A stretch of DNA of 64,000 bases from HGM04593 sp045657945 (GTDB taxonomy: Bacteria > Bacteroidota > Bacteroidia > Bacteroidales > Bacteroidaceae): assembly GCA_045657945.1 (NCBI GenBank), contig JAZOUB010000037.1, positions 1 to 64,000 on the forward strand, in the 5' to 3' direction. The first letter of the stretch is position 1. The number at the start of each line of letters is the position of its first letter. This document shows positions 17,926 through 26,636 of this stretch, piece by piece. Below the pieces are notes generated by a model. It had not been told where the DNA came from and searched no databases. It worked only from the letters and a program-made list of their open reading frames with translations. The position numbers and the translations under genes were made by a program.

Positions 17926-18222
17926 ATGGAAGATAGAGATTTGGGAATTAACCTTATTATAGACGGTACATCATACCCCTTGACAGTACCTGCGAGCGAA
18001 GAGCCCTATTACAGGAAAGCAGCAAGAATTGTCAACGAAACACTGTCAATGTACAAAGACCTTTACTCGGAAGAGGGCAATGTAAAAGTGTTGACCATGG
18101 TCGCACTGGACATTGCGTTCAGCGCAGTAAAAGGAACTGACGAGATGGGTTCTACCGAGGTGAGACGCAAGTTGGGCGAACTCACACGCTTGATAGACAA
18201 CACTCTGAAGGCCAACAAGTAA
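17926..18222 (+). CDS. zapA: Cell division protein ZapA
   Basis: A 98-residue ZapA. The N-terminal beta domain reads NLIIDGTSYPLTVPASEEPY, followed by the long helix that mediates dimer and tetramer contacts (RKAARIVNETLSMYKDL) and the conserved MVALDIAFSAV segment. ZapA crosslinks FtsZ filaments at the division ring. It follows the coiled-coil gene and precedes a probable 6S RNA and rny. Length and start are normal for the family. Confidence 0.95.
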   Translation: MEDRDLGINLIIDGTSYPLTVPASEEPYYRKAARIVNETLSMYKDLYSEEGNVKVLTMVALDIAFSAVKGTDEMGSTEVRRKLGELTRLIDNTLKANK

Positions 18223-18320
18223 GGTCCTGATACTTTTTTGGGGAGTTTCACGCATTGCAATATCTGCCAGAACCGGCACTGCCGGCAAAGGAGTATCGCG
18301 GTGCGTTTTATTATATATTT
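18223..18320 (+). ncRNA. ssrS: Candidate 6S RNA between zapA and rny
   Basis: The 112-base gap between zapA and rny can fold into an extended hairpin. GATACT near 18228 pairs with AGTATC near 18294, a GC-rich inner hairpin (CCGGCA/TGCCGG) lies near 18273, and the T-rich 3' end suggests processing or termination. From memory, Bacteroidales carry 6S RNA (ssrS) at this locus next to zapA. Ends are approximate and the covariance model was not run. Confidence 0.45.
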
Positions 18321-18334
18321 AAATTTATAACTAT

Positions 18335-19876
18335 ATGGATGTTACAACATTGATCATCGGACTGGCAGCCGGTTTAGCCGTAGGCTTCCTTGTCCAACTT
18401 TTGATAAACAAGACAGCCTTGAAGGCAAAGCACCAGCGCATCATTGACGATGCACATAAAGAGGCCGAGGTAATAAAGAAGAACAAACTGCTGGAAGTGA
18501 AGGAGAAGTTCCTTAACAAGAAGGCAGAATTGGAGAAAGAGATTTCGCAGCGCAACAACAAGATACAGCAGGTTGAGCACCAGCTGAAACAGCGCGAGAT
18601 TCAGTTCAACCAGCGCAACGAGGATCTGCAACGCCGCAAGAACGAGCTTGACACATTCAAGGACAACCTTGAAGCTCAGAAAGGCTTGTTGGAGCGCAAG
18701 CAGGAGGAACTTGACAAGATGCATGCGCAGGAGCGCGAGAAGCTTGAGACAATCAGCGGTCTCTCGGCCGAGGATGCTAAGGAACGCCTCATTGAATCAC
18801 TCAAGGAGGAGGCAAAGAGCGAGGCAGCATCATACATCAACGACATCATCGATGATGCAAAGATGACCGCCAACAAGGAGGCAAAGAAGATTGTGATACA
18901 GACAATCCAGCGCGTAGCAACAGAAACCGCCATTGAAAACTCCGTAACCGTGTTCCACATTGAGAACGACGAGATGAAGGGTCGCATCATTGGTCGCGAG
19001 GGACGCAACATCCGTGCATTGGAGGCAGCGACAGGTGTCGAGATTGTTGTCGATGACACCCCCGAGGCTATCGTACTGAGCGCATTCGACCCTGTCCGTC
19101 GCGAGATTGCACGCTTGGCATTGCACCAGCTTGTTGCCGACGGGCGCATCCACCCTGCACGCATTGAGGAGGTGGTTGCAAAGGTAAAGAAACAGATTGA
19201 GGAGGAGATTATCGAGACCGGTAAGCGCACAACCATCGACTTGGGTATCCACGGCATGCACCCCGAGCTCATCCGCATCATCGGTAAGATGAAATACCGT
19301 TCATCATACGGCCAGAACCTGTTGCAGCACGCACGCGAGACTGCCAACTTGTGTGCAGTGATGGCTGCCGAGCTTGGTCTTAACCCCAAGAAGGCAAAAC
19401 GCGCCGGCTTGCTTCACGACATTGGTAAAGTGCCCGATGAGGAGACCGAATTGCCACACGCAGAATATGGTATGAAGATTGCCGAGAAATACAAGGAAAA
19501 ACCCGACATCTGCAACGCTATTGGTGCTCACCACGACGAAGTAGAGATGACAAGTCTCATTGCGCCAATCGTACAGGTTTGCGACGCCATCTCAGGTGCA
19601 CGTCCTGGAGCACGTCGCGAGATTGTAGAGGCATATATCAAGCGTCTGCACGACCTTGAGCAGCTTGCAATGTCATACCCAGGCGTAACAAAGACCTACG
19701 CAATCCAGGCTGGCCGCGAGCTCCGCGTCATTGTAGGTGCCGACAAGATCGACGACAAGCAGACCGAGTTACTCTCGGGCGAAATAGCCAAGAAGATTCA
19801 GGACGAGATGACATATCCCGGACAGGTAAAGATTACCGTTATCCGCGAGACACGTGCTGTAAATTACGCACGATAA
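18335..19876 (+). CDS. rny: Ribonuclease Y
   Basis: A 513-residue RNase Y of normal length. Order: N-terminal transmembrane helix (about 4-22), long charged coiled coil (about 30-200), KH domain around residues 205-270 with GRIIGREGRNIRALE, and the HD domain with LLHDIGK (H361, D362) and GAHHDEVE. RNase Y is a membrane-anchored endoribonuclease that starts mRNA decay in many bacteria. The gene stands alone after the probable 6S RNA and ends at a very strong hairpin. Confidence 0.98.
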   Translation: MDVTTLIIGLAAGLAVGFLVQLLINKTALKAKHQRIIDDAHKEAEVIKKNKLLEVKEKFLNKKAELEKEISQRNNKIQQVEHQLKQREIQFNQRNEDLQRRKNELDTFKDNLEAQKGLLERKQEELDKMHAQEREKLETISGLSAEDAKERLIESLKEEAKSEAASYINDIIDDAKMTANKEAKKIVIQTIQRVATETAIENSVTVFHIENDEMKGRIIGREGRNIRALEAATGVEIVVDDTPEAIVLSAFDPVRREIARLALHQLVADGRIHPARIEEVVAKVKKQIEEEIIETGKRTTIDLGIHGMHPELIRIIGKMKYRSSYGQNLLQHARETANLCAVMAAELGLNPKKAKRAGLLHDIGKVPDEETELPHAEYGMKIAEKYKEKPDICNAIGAHHDEVEMTSLIAPIVQVCDAISGARPGARREIVEAYIKRLHDLEQLAMSYPGVTKTYAIQAGRELRVIVGADKIDDKQTELLSGEIAKKIQDEMTYPGQVKITVIRETRAVNYAR

Positions 19877-19882
19877 ACCATA

Positions 19883-19936
19883 AATAAACAGAGAGGTGGA
19901 GAGTTGTAGTTGCAACTCTCCACCTCTCTGTTTATT
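19883..19936 (+). terminator. Terminator hairpin after rny
   Basis: A perfect 24-bp stem (19883-19906 with 19913-19936) and a 6-base loop. The following T run is weak, so it may also protect the 3' end. Confidence 0.85.
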
Positions 19937-20014
19937 GTACATAACGCGACTACAACTTAAATGTAGAATAAACCACAACTCCTGTACATTATTTACTCTT
20001 TTGTACCTTTATGC

Positions 20015-20045
20015 TTTGCATAATTGCACTTTTTGAATACCTTTG
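20015..20045 (+). promoter_or_regulatory. Promoter of the AraC-family gene
   Basis: TTTG (20015-20018), 19 bases, TACCTTTG (20038-20045): a full consensus Bacteroidetes promoter. It excludes the in-frame ATG at 20043 as start. Confidence 0.8.
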
Positions 20046-20084
20046 CAAACATCAATACAAAAACAACACCAAACAAAGAGTATT

Positions 20085-20951
20085 ATGAACAATATATATT
20101 TAAAGAAACTTCCGTTGCAGGGGTTTGCAACAACACAGTCATCACTGCAGCAGTTCGTGCAGCATGTTTACCAGATGCAGCACACATCAATATTCTTTTG
20201 CCTCAGCGGTGAAGCGCTCTTCACCATAGACGGACAGAAATACCGTTTTACCCCAGGACAGTTAATCATCTGCCCTACAGGTTCGAACATCCTACTACTC
20301 GACATCACCAGCGACTTTTCATCGCGTCTATTAGGACTCTCAAAGCACATTTGGCTTGCAGCACGCAGTTCAATGAGCCCTGAGACAATACAGGCCATAG
20401 AGTGCCGCACACACCAAGGAGGCAACAGCGACCTTGAGATTGAGTTCCTCAACAATATATTCCGTCAAATAGACATACTAAACATTGAAGCAAGTGGCAA
20501 TGACAGCAAAATCGAATATTGCCAACAGAATATCATTCTTGCTGTAAACTCTTTGCTGCTCTACATACAGCACATCAGCAAGACAAACAAGAACACGACA
20601 AAGGAACCCGTTAGTGGTAGCAAGGACAAACTATTTTATGAGTTCAGGACCTTGCTCACCAACCACTTCCGCGATGACAGATCCGTACAGTTCTATGCCG
20701 ACAAGATGATGATTTCGACCCGCCACCTTAACTCGGTATGCCAGCGAGCGAGCGGCCAGAACGCCAAGGAAATCATAGACAACTTTACTATCATTGAGTT
20801 ACAGGTAAATCTCATGTACACACACAAGAGTTTCCAGGAACTGGTGAACGAGTTCCATTTCCCCGACCAAAGCTATCTGAACCGTTACTTCAAACGCCAC
20901 ACCGGCTACTCTCTGTCGGAGTTCCGCACCAACGGAGTGATGGTAGATTAA
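20085..20951 (+). CDS. AraC-family transcriptional regulator
   Basis: A 288-residue regulator. The N-terminal half is a cupin-like sensing domain (SIFFCLSGEALFTIDGQKYR, PGQLIICPTG). The C-terminal 100 residues form the AraC DNA-binding domain: KMMISTRHLNSVCQRASGQN is the first helix-turn-helix and FHFPDQSYLNRYFKRHTGYS the second. The ATG at 20085 is chosen because the upstream alternative at 20043 falls within the promoter. It is transcribed alone, between the rny terminator and a bidirectional hairpin. The target genes and ligand are not evident from context; no catabolic operon adjoins it. Confidence 0.93.
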   Translation: MNNIYLKKLPLQGFATTQSSLQQFVQHVYQMQHTSIFFCLSGEALFTIDGQKYRFTPGQLIICPTGSNILLLDITSDFSSRLLGLSKHIWLAARSSMSPETIQAIECRTHQGGNSDLEIEFLNNIFRQIDILNIEASGNDSKIEYCQQNIILAVNSLLLYIQHISKTNKNTTKEPVSGSKDKLFYEFRTLLTNHFRDDRSVQFYADKMMISTRHLNSVCQRASGQNAKEIIDNFTIIELQVNLMYTHKSFQELVNEFHFPDQSYLNRYFKRHTGYSLSEFRTNGVMVD

Positions 20952-21180
20952 AGCGGAAAAGTGAAATCGGAAAGGTGAAAACTTGTGCAAGCGAGCGAAA
21001 TGCAAAGCTAAATTTAGCATTTCATAGCAAGTGCAGCCGAGGTTCAAGCACACATTGATACAAAAAGTAATGACGAGCGATGCTCGTCATTACTTTTTGT
21101 ATCAATGTAAAACATTCCGCTTGTATGGCGTTATCAAAGCCTACGGATTTCCGTTATAACCTTTCCGATTTCCGTTATTC
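20952..21180. repeat. Intergenic repeat-rich spacer
   Basis: Contains AGCGGAAAAGTGAAATCGG-type sequence next to the AraC stop, a short palindrome GCTAAATTTAGC (about 21007-21018), the long hairpin at 21052-21108, and at 21148-21180 the reverse complement of CGGAAAGGTTATAACGG. Similar text recurs at 63928-63980, so this appears to be a dispersed intergenic repeat. Confidence 0.5.
21052..21108. terminator. Bidirectional terminator hairpin
   Basis: A perfect 27-bp stem with a 3-base loop lies between the convergent AraC and DUF3467 genes; the arms contain T and A runs suited to both directions. Confidence 0.8.
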
Positions 21181-21483
21181 TTACGCTTCTACCTTAAATG
21201 GAGGCACCGCCCCATACCCACCACGCTCGGGCAAGCGGATTTCACCGAACTGTGCCTCGTAGCGCATGAGGTTATCCTGCAACGCCATGGCAAGACGCTT
21301 TGCATGCTCGGGAGTCATCACAACACGCGACTTCACCTTTGCCTTGTTGACACCGGGCATCATGCGCACGAAATCGAAAACGAACTCCGATGTAGAATGG
21401 GCAATGATAGCAAGATTAGCATATATACCCTCGGCAATATCTTCCTTAAGTTCTATCTGCAATTGGTTTTCTTTCATTTCCAT
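21181..21483 (-). CDS. DUF3467 protein
   Basis: A 100-residue cytosolic protein of family DUF3467. The recognisable core is EGIYANLAIIAHSTSEFVFD, FVRMMPGVNKAKVKSRVVMT and HAKRLAMALQDNLMRYE. The family is common in Bacteroidetes and other bacteria; its function is not established. The first ATG (21483) is used; a second lies two codons later. It is the last gene of a minus-strand group, 5 bases after the FKBP gene stop, so it is probably cotranscribed with glyS and the isomerase. Confidence 0.92.
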   Translation of the reverse strand: MEMKENQLQIELKEDIAEGIYANLAIIAHSTSEFVFDFVRMMPGVNKAKVKSRVVMTPEHAKRLAMALQDNLMRYEAQFGEIRLPERGGYGAVPPFKVEA

Positions 21484-21488
21484 AATTA

Positions 21489-22079
21489 TTAGTGTGCTAC
21501 AGGGTGATGAAAAGAGACAAGGTTTATATCAAAAACCAATGTCGAGTAACCGGGAATAGCCGATGAGCCGGAGACGCCATAGCCAAGTATATATGGGATA
21601 TATACTTTCCATATATCGCCATCAGTCATCTGCTGCACCGCTGTGTAGAAACCTTTTACAGTCTCGTCCAATGGAAGTGTCGCAGGCACATTGAATGAAG
21701 GGTTAAGCTCGCCATTATAACTACTGTCGAACTTGTAACCGTCGGGGTATGTAGCTGATGGCATAAGACGACCGCTGTAATTGACTACTACACTATCGGT
21801 AAAGAGAGGATGTGCGGTTCCGCTACCCTCTTCAATTACTTGGCAATATACGTAGAATTCGTTACCCCACTGCTTAGAAGCATCGAGTCCCTCGGCAAGG
21901 AAAATCTTCCAGTCGCCATATGTATTGGCACGTGCCTCTGCAGCGATTGAATCGACAAACTGAGTGTTGCGTGCCTGCCAATTGTCAAACTCGCCGGCCT
22001 CGGTAGTCTCCTCGCACGATGTCAGTCCCAAAAGGACCGACATGGTGAGAGTGAACAATATTCTTATACTTTTCATCAT
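21489..22079 (-). CDS. FKBP-type peptidyl-prolyl isomerase, lipoprotein
   Basis: A 196-residue FKBP-type prolyl isomerase. The signal sequence ends in a lipobox (LGLTSC), predicting lipid anchoring. The FKBP core covers about residues 95-190: DSVVVNYSGRLMPSATYPDG, VPATLPLDETVKGFYTAVQQ, MTDGDIWKVYIPYILGYG and GYSTLVFDINLVSF. Such enzymes assist folding of exported proteins. It begins 6 bases after glyS ends, which implies shared transcription, a pairing often found in Bacteroidales. Confidence 0.92.
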   Translation of the reverse strand: MMKSIRILFTLTMSVLLGLTSCEETTEAGEFDNWQARNTQFVDSIAAEARANTYGDWKIFLAEGLDASKQWGNEFYVYCQVIEEGSGTAHPLFTDSVVVNYSGRLMPSATYPDGYKFDSSYNGELNPSFNVPATLPLDETVKGFYTAVQQMTDGDIWKVYIPYILGYGVSGSSAIPGYSTLVFDINLVSFHHPVAH

Positions 22080-22085
22080 TTGTTA

Positions 22086-23627
22086 TTAAGACAATTTCTT
22101 CAAAATAGATGTGATGCTTACATTATCCTGAATAATGTTACGCAAGTCGGCAATTGCAACACGACGCTGCTCCATTGTGTCGCGCTCACGCAGTGTCACC
22201 ATACCATCCTCCAAAGTCTGGTGGTCAACGGTAACACAGTATGGAGTACCGATTGAATCCATACGGCGATAACGCTTACCGATTGAATCCTTCTCCTCGT
22301 AATAACAGTTGAAGTTGAACTTGAGTTCGTTCATAATCTCGCGAGCCTTCTCTGGCAGGCCATCCTTCTTCACCAAAGGCAACACAGCAAGCTTAACAGG
22401 AGCAAGAGCAGCTGGCAAGCGGAGAACAACGCGTGTCTCGCCATTCTCGAGCTGCTCCTCGCAGTACGATGCACACATTACGCTGAGGAACATGCGGTCA
22501 ACACCGATAGATGTCTCAATTACGTATGGAACATAGCTCTCGTTTGTTTCGGGATCGAAGTACTTAATGTTCTTGCCCGAATATTTCTCGTGCTGGCCAA
22601 GGTCGAAATTGGTACGTGAGTGTATACCCTCTACCTCCTTGAAACCGAATGGCATGCGGAACTCGATGTCGGTAGCAGCATTTGCATAGTGAGCAAGCTT
22701 CTCGTGATCGTGGTAGCGGTAGGCATCATCGCCGAAGCCAAGAGCCTTGTGCCATGCAAGACGGGTCTCTTTCCACTTGTTGAACCACTCGAGCTCGCTA
22801 CCGGGGCGTACGAAGAACTGCATCTCCATCTGCTCGAACTCGCGCATACGGAAGATAAACTGGCGAGCCACGATCTCGTTACGGAAAGCCTTACCAATCT
22901 GTGCGATACCGAATGGAATGCGCATGCGACCTGTCTTCTGCACATTGAGGTAGTTAACAAAGATACCCTGTGCAGTCTCGGGGCGGAGATATACCTTCAT
23001 TGCACCATCGGCAGTTGAACCCATCTCGGTAGAGAACATAAGGTTGAACTGGCGCACCTCGGTCCAGTTACGTGTACCTGAAATTGGGCAAGCAATCTCC
23101 TCGTCGATGATGATCTGGCGGAGTTCCTCAAGGTTCATATCGTTGAGAGCCTTTGCAAAACGGGCCTGGAGAGCATCGCGTTTCTCCTTCTCGGCAAGCA
23201 CCTTAGGATTAGTCTCCATGAAGAGCTCACGATTGAAAGAGTCGCCAAAACGCTTTGCTGCCTTTGCAGCCTCCTTCTCCATCTTCTCCTCATACTTCGC
23301 AATCTGCTCCTCGATGAGAACATCGGCGCGATAACGCTTCTTTGAATCGCGGTTATCAATGAGGGGGTCATTGAATGCATCAACGTGACCCGAAGCCTTC
23401 CAGATTGTAGGATGCATGAAGATAGCAGAATCGATACCAACGATGTTGTCATGGAGCAACACCATGCTCTGCCACCAATAGGTCTTTATGTTATTCTTGA
23501 GTTCTACACCCATCTGTCCGTAGTCGTACACCGCGCCCAAACCATCATAAATGTCGCTTGAAGGGAACACGAAACCATACTCTTTGCAATGCGCAACTAC
23601 TTTCTTAAAAACATCTTCTTGTGCCAT
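22086..23627 (-). CDS. glyS: Glycyl-tRNA synthetase
   Basis: A 513-residue class II glycyl-tRNA synthetase of the dimeric type. Visible elements: N-terminal catalytic entry with IYDGLGAVYDYGQMGVELK, motif 2 region IAQIGKAFRNEIVARQFIFR followed by REFEQMEMQFFVRPG, motif 3 region YVIETSIGVDRMFLSV, and the C-terminal anticodon-binding domain (about 390-500) with AALAPVKLAVLPLVKK. It charges tRNA-Gly. The start is placed at the first ATG, with a TATCTTCG promoter box about 40 bases upstream. It heads the transcript glyS-FKBP-DUF3467. Confidence 0.98.
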   Translation of the reverse strand: MAQEDVFKKVVAHCKEYGFVFPSSDIYDGLGAVYDYGQMGVELKNNIKTYWWQSMVLLHDNIVGIDSAIFMHPTIWKASGHVDAFNDPLIDNRDSKKRYRADVLIEEQIAKYEEKMEKEAAKAAKRFGDSFNRELFMETNPKVLAEKEKRDALQARFAKALNDMNLEELRQIIIDEEIACPISGTRNWTEVRQFNLMFSTEMGSTADGAMKVYLRPETAQGIFVNYLNVQKTGRMRIPFGIAQIGKAFRNEIVARQFIFRMREFEQMEMQFFVRPGSELEWFNKWKETRLAWHKALGFGDDAYRYHDHEKLAHYANAATDIEFRMPFGFKEVEGIHSRTNFDLGQHEKYSGKNIKYFDPETNESYVPYVIETSIGVDRMFLSVMCASYCEEQLENGETRVVLRLPAALAPVKLAVLPLVKKDGLPEKAREIMNELKFNFNCYYEEKDSIGKRYRRMDSIGTPYCVTVDHQTLEDGMVTLRERDTMEQRRVAIADLRNIIQDNVSITSILKKLS

Positions 23628-23667
23628 AGTTTTATTTAAGTTTATATTATATTCTACAATTATCTCG

Positions 23668-23675
23668 CGAAGATA
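23668..23675 (-). promoter_or_regulatory. -7 promoter box of glyS
   Basis: TATCTTCG on the minus strand, 41 bases upstream of the glyS start; no convincing -33 box was seen. Confidence 0.5.
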
Positions 23676-23900
23676 CGAATTTTCAGGGAAAAAGCTTGAC
23701 TAATTCTGCTGTTTATTACAAAAACATCAAAATATAATGACAAATGGGCAAGAATTATCGGGTGACTCTGCCATTTTCAAAGCGAATGCCTTTCCCTGAA
23801 GAGACAAAGGAGAAGCCCGCAAAACCGGCATTAACAGGTGACGGTATATCAACAAAGCACCCAAAATCAATCAATATTTCATTATTTCGTTAATTTTGAT

Positions 23901-23908
23901 TATATTTG
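23901..23908 (+). promoter_or_regulatory. -7 promoter box of parC
   Basis: TATATTTG, with TTTC 20 bases upstream (23877-23880) as a weak -33 element. The leader to the start at 23973 is about 60 bases. Confidence 0.55.
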
Positions 23909-23972
23909 CGAGTTAATTGATTCAATATCCTAAAACCAAACAATAGCATAGCAAACAGCTAATTGCAAGACT

Positions 23973-26636
23973 ATGGATTACAACGACGAATTGGACGAAA
24001 GCATGAACGATGCCGGTGAAGGCGGCATGATGCCCGAAGGCGGCAGTGGTACAGGCGAACACGCTCACCTACACGACGCCAATGACATAAGGCACAAGCT
24101 CACAGGAATGTATCAGAACTGGTTCCTTGACTATGCGTCATATGTTATTCTTGAGCGTGCCGTACCGCACCTGTACGATGGTCTGAAACCCGTGCAGCGA
24201 CGCATCCTGCACGCCATGCGCGAGCTTGACGACGGCCGCTACAACAAGGTTGCCAATGTGGTGGGACACACCATGCAGTACCACCCTCACGGCGATGCTT
24301 CAATTGCCGGAGCATTGGTACAGATGGGACAGAAGGACTATCTCATTGACTGCCAAGGAAACTGGGGTAACATCCTTACCGGCGACTCATCGGCAGCTCC
24401 ACGATACATTGAGGCACGCCTTTCACACTTTGCGCACGATGTCGTGTTCAACCCAAAGACAACCGAGTGGAAACTCTCGTACGACGGCCGTAACAAGGAA
24501 CCAATCACCCTGCCGGTGAAGTTCCCGTTGCTGTTGGTACATGGCGTTGAGGGTATTGCCGTGGGCTTGTCATCAAAGATTCTGCCCCACAACTTCAACG
24601 AGGTGTGCGATGCCGCGATATCTTACCTCAAGAACGAGGAGTTCCAGCTGTACCCCGATTTCCAGACCGGCGGCAGCATTGACGTATCGCGCTACCACGA
24701 CGGCGACCGCACAGGCCGTGTACGCATCCGTGCAAAGATAACCAAGTCGGATGACAACAAGACATTGACAATTACCGAAATTCCGTTCGGCAAGACCACA
24801 CCGCTTGTCATTGAATCAATACTTAAGGCGGTTGACAACGGAAAAATCAAGATACGCAAGATTGACGACAACACATCGGACAAGGTGGAGATTCTGCTGC
24901 AGCTTGCACCTGGTGTATCGAGCGACAAGACCATCGACGCGCTCTATGCATTCACCGACTGCGAGATAAGCATAACACCATGCTGCTGTGTAATCGACAA
25001 CCACACACCGGTGTTCCTCACCGTGAGCGAGCTGTTGCGCCGCTCGGTCGACAGTACCAAGGAACTGTTGCGTCTTGAACTGCAGATACGCAAAGGCGAG
25101 TTGCTCGAGCAACTGCACTTCGCTTCGCTCGAGAGCATCTTCATCGAGGAGCGCATATACAAGGACAAGGAGTTCGAGCAGGCACCCGACATGGATAGCG
25201 CACTCGCACATATCGACCTGCGCCTTGAGCCATACAAGAAGGATTTCATTCGCGAGATTACACGCGATGACCTGCTGCGCCTGATGGAGATTAGAATGGC
25301 GCGCATTCTGCGCTTCAACAAGGAGAAGGCCGAGGAACTTATTGCACGTCTCAAGAAGGACATTGCCGAGATTGACAAGCAGCTTGCACAGATGACCGCC
25401 GTAACCATCAAGTGGTTCACAATGCTCAAGGAGAAATATGGTGCGCGCTATCCACGTCAGACCGAGATCCGCAACTTTGACACCATTGTTGCGGCAAAGG
25501 TTGTGGAGGCAAACCAGAAACTCTACATCAACCGTGCCGAGGGCTTCATTGGTACATCACTGAAGAAGGACGAGTTCGTCACAAACTGCTCGGACATAGA
25601 CGATATCATACTCTTCTACAAGGACGGAAAATACAAGATTGTAAAGGTTAGCGAGAAACTGTTCGTGGGCAAGAACATCATCCATGTCGATGTGTTCAAG
25701 AAGAACGACAAGCGCACCATCTACAATGCAGTGTACCGCGACGGAAAGAACGGCATCTACTACATAAAGCGTTTTGCCGCAACCGGAATGACACGCGACC
25801 GCGAGTATGACCTCACACAGGGCACACCGGGGTCAAAGGTCGCCTACTTCACATCGAACCCCAACGGCGAGGCCGAGGTAATAAAGGTAATGCTGCGCCC
25901 CAACCCAAGACTCAGGAACTCGATTATCGAGAAGGACTTCAGCACCATCGCCATCAAGGGCAGGCAGTCAATGGGTAACATCCTCACCAAGAACGAGGTG
26001 TTGCGCATAACATTGAAGAAGCATGGTAGTTCTACACTTGGCGGACGTAAGGTGTGGTTCGACCGCGACATCCTGCGCATCAACTTCGACAACCATGGCG
26101 AATATCTTGGCGAGTTCCACAACGACGACAAGATACTTGCAATACGCAAGAACGGCGAGTTCGACATCATGCCGGTTGACCTGAACAACCACTTCGAGGA
26201 CGACTTGATGGTGATTGAGAAGTTCGACCCTAACAAGGTATGGAGCGCTGCCCTCTACGACGCATCGCAACAGGGCTATCCTTATATCAAGCGATTCACC
26301 CTTGAGGCAAACGCACGCCGCCAGAACTGCCTCGGCGACAACAAGGACAACCAGCTCATATGGTTCAGCGAGACACCGTTCCCACGCATACAGGTTATGT
26401 TCGGTGGCAACGACAATTTCCGCGAACCACTTGTAATAGAAGTCGATGAGTTCATTGGTGTGAAGAGCTACAAGGCACGCGGTAAGCGTCTCACCACGTA
26501 TGAGATTGATGAGATTATCGAACTTGAACCGACAAAGTTCCCACCACCGCCCGAAGTGACAGAAGAGCCCGAAATTGAAGAGCCTACAGTTGAGACAGGC
26601 GAGCAACTTTCACTCTTTGAAAGCGACAGCGAATGA
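23973..26636 (+). CDS. parC: DNA topoisomerase IV subunit A
   Basis: An 887-residue type IIA topoisomerase A subunit. The breakage-reunion domain spans about residues 40-480, with KPVQRRILHAMRELDDGR, the DNA-gate segment QYHPHGDAS and the active-site tyrosine Y145 in APRYIEARLS. A coiled-coil arm follows (about 350-450), then a degenerate C-terminal beta-pinwheel (about 500-830), and an acidic tail ending ETGEQLSLFESDSE. The divergent C-terminal domain fits ParC rather than GyrA. After HGD the residues are ASIAG, so the usual resistance serine (GyrA 83) is alanine. It decatenates chromosomes together with ParE, which is not in the window. The next gene overlaps its stop by 4 bases. Confidence 0.93.
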   Translation: MDYNDELDESMNDAGEGGMMPEGGSGTGEHAHLHDANDIRHKLTGMYQNWFLDYASYVILERAVPHLYDGLKPVQRRILHAMRELDDGRYNKVANVVGHTMQYHPHGDASIAGALVQMGQKDYLIDCQGNWGNILTGDSSAAPRYIEARLSHFAHDVVFNPKTTEWKLSYDGRNKEPITLPVKFPLLLVHGVEGIAVGLSSKILPHNFNEVCDAAISYLKNEEFQLYPDFQTGGSIDVSRYHDGDRTGRVRIRAKITKSDDNKTLTITEIPFGKTTPLVIESILKAVDNGKIKIRKIDDNTSDKVEILLQLAPGVSSDKTIDALYAFTDCEISITPCCCVIDNHTPVFLTVSELLRRSVDSTKELLRLELQIRKGELLEQLHFASLESIFIEERIYKDKEFEQAPDMDSALAHIDLRLEPYKKDFIREITRDDLLRLMEIRMARILRFNKEKAEELIARLKKDIAEIDKQLAQMTAVTIKWFTMLKEKYGARYPRQTEIRNFDTIVAAKVVEANQKLYINRAEGFIGTSLKKDEFVTNCSDIDDIILFYKDGKYKIVKVSEKLFVGKNIIHVDVFKKNDKRTIYNAVYRDGKNGIYYIKRFAATGMTRDREYDLTQGTPGSKVAYFTSNPNGEAEVIKVMLRPNPRLRNSIIEKDFSTIAIKGRQSMGNILTKNEVLRITLKKHGSSTLGGRKVWFDRDILRINFDNHGEYLGEFHNDDKILAIRKNGEFDIMPVDLNNHFEDDLMVIEKFDPNKVWSAALYDASQQGYPYIKRFTLEANARRQNCLGDNKDNQLIWFSETPFPRIQVMFGGNDNFREPLVIEVDEFIGVKSYKARGKRLTTYEIDEIIELEPTKFPPPPEVTEEPEIEEPTVETGEQLSLFESDSE

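Larger units (their letters stand above)
23628..23972. other. Intergenic region between divergent glyS and parC
   Basis: This 345-base gap holds the two divergent promoters (23668-23675 and 23901-23908). Between them, on the minus strand from about 23887 to 23757, is an open stretch ending in RFENGRVTR and a stop, with the phrase VNAGFAGFSFVSSGKG. It has no start codon of its own and could be a gene remnant or chance. Nothing else was recognised. Confidence 0.4.

Noticed and set aside
20043..20084. Earlier start codon for the AraC gene
   Set aside because: The ATG overlaps the TACCTTTG -7 box of the promoter, so it cannot be in the transcript.
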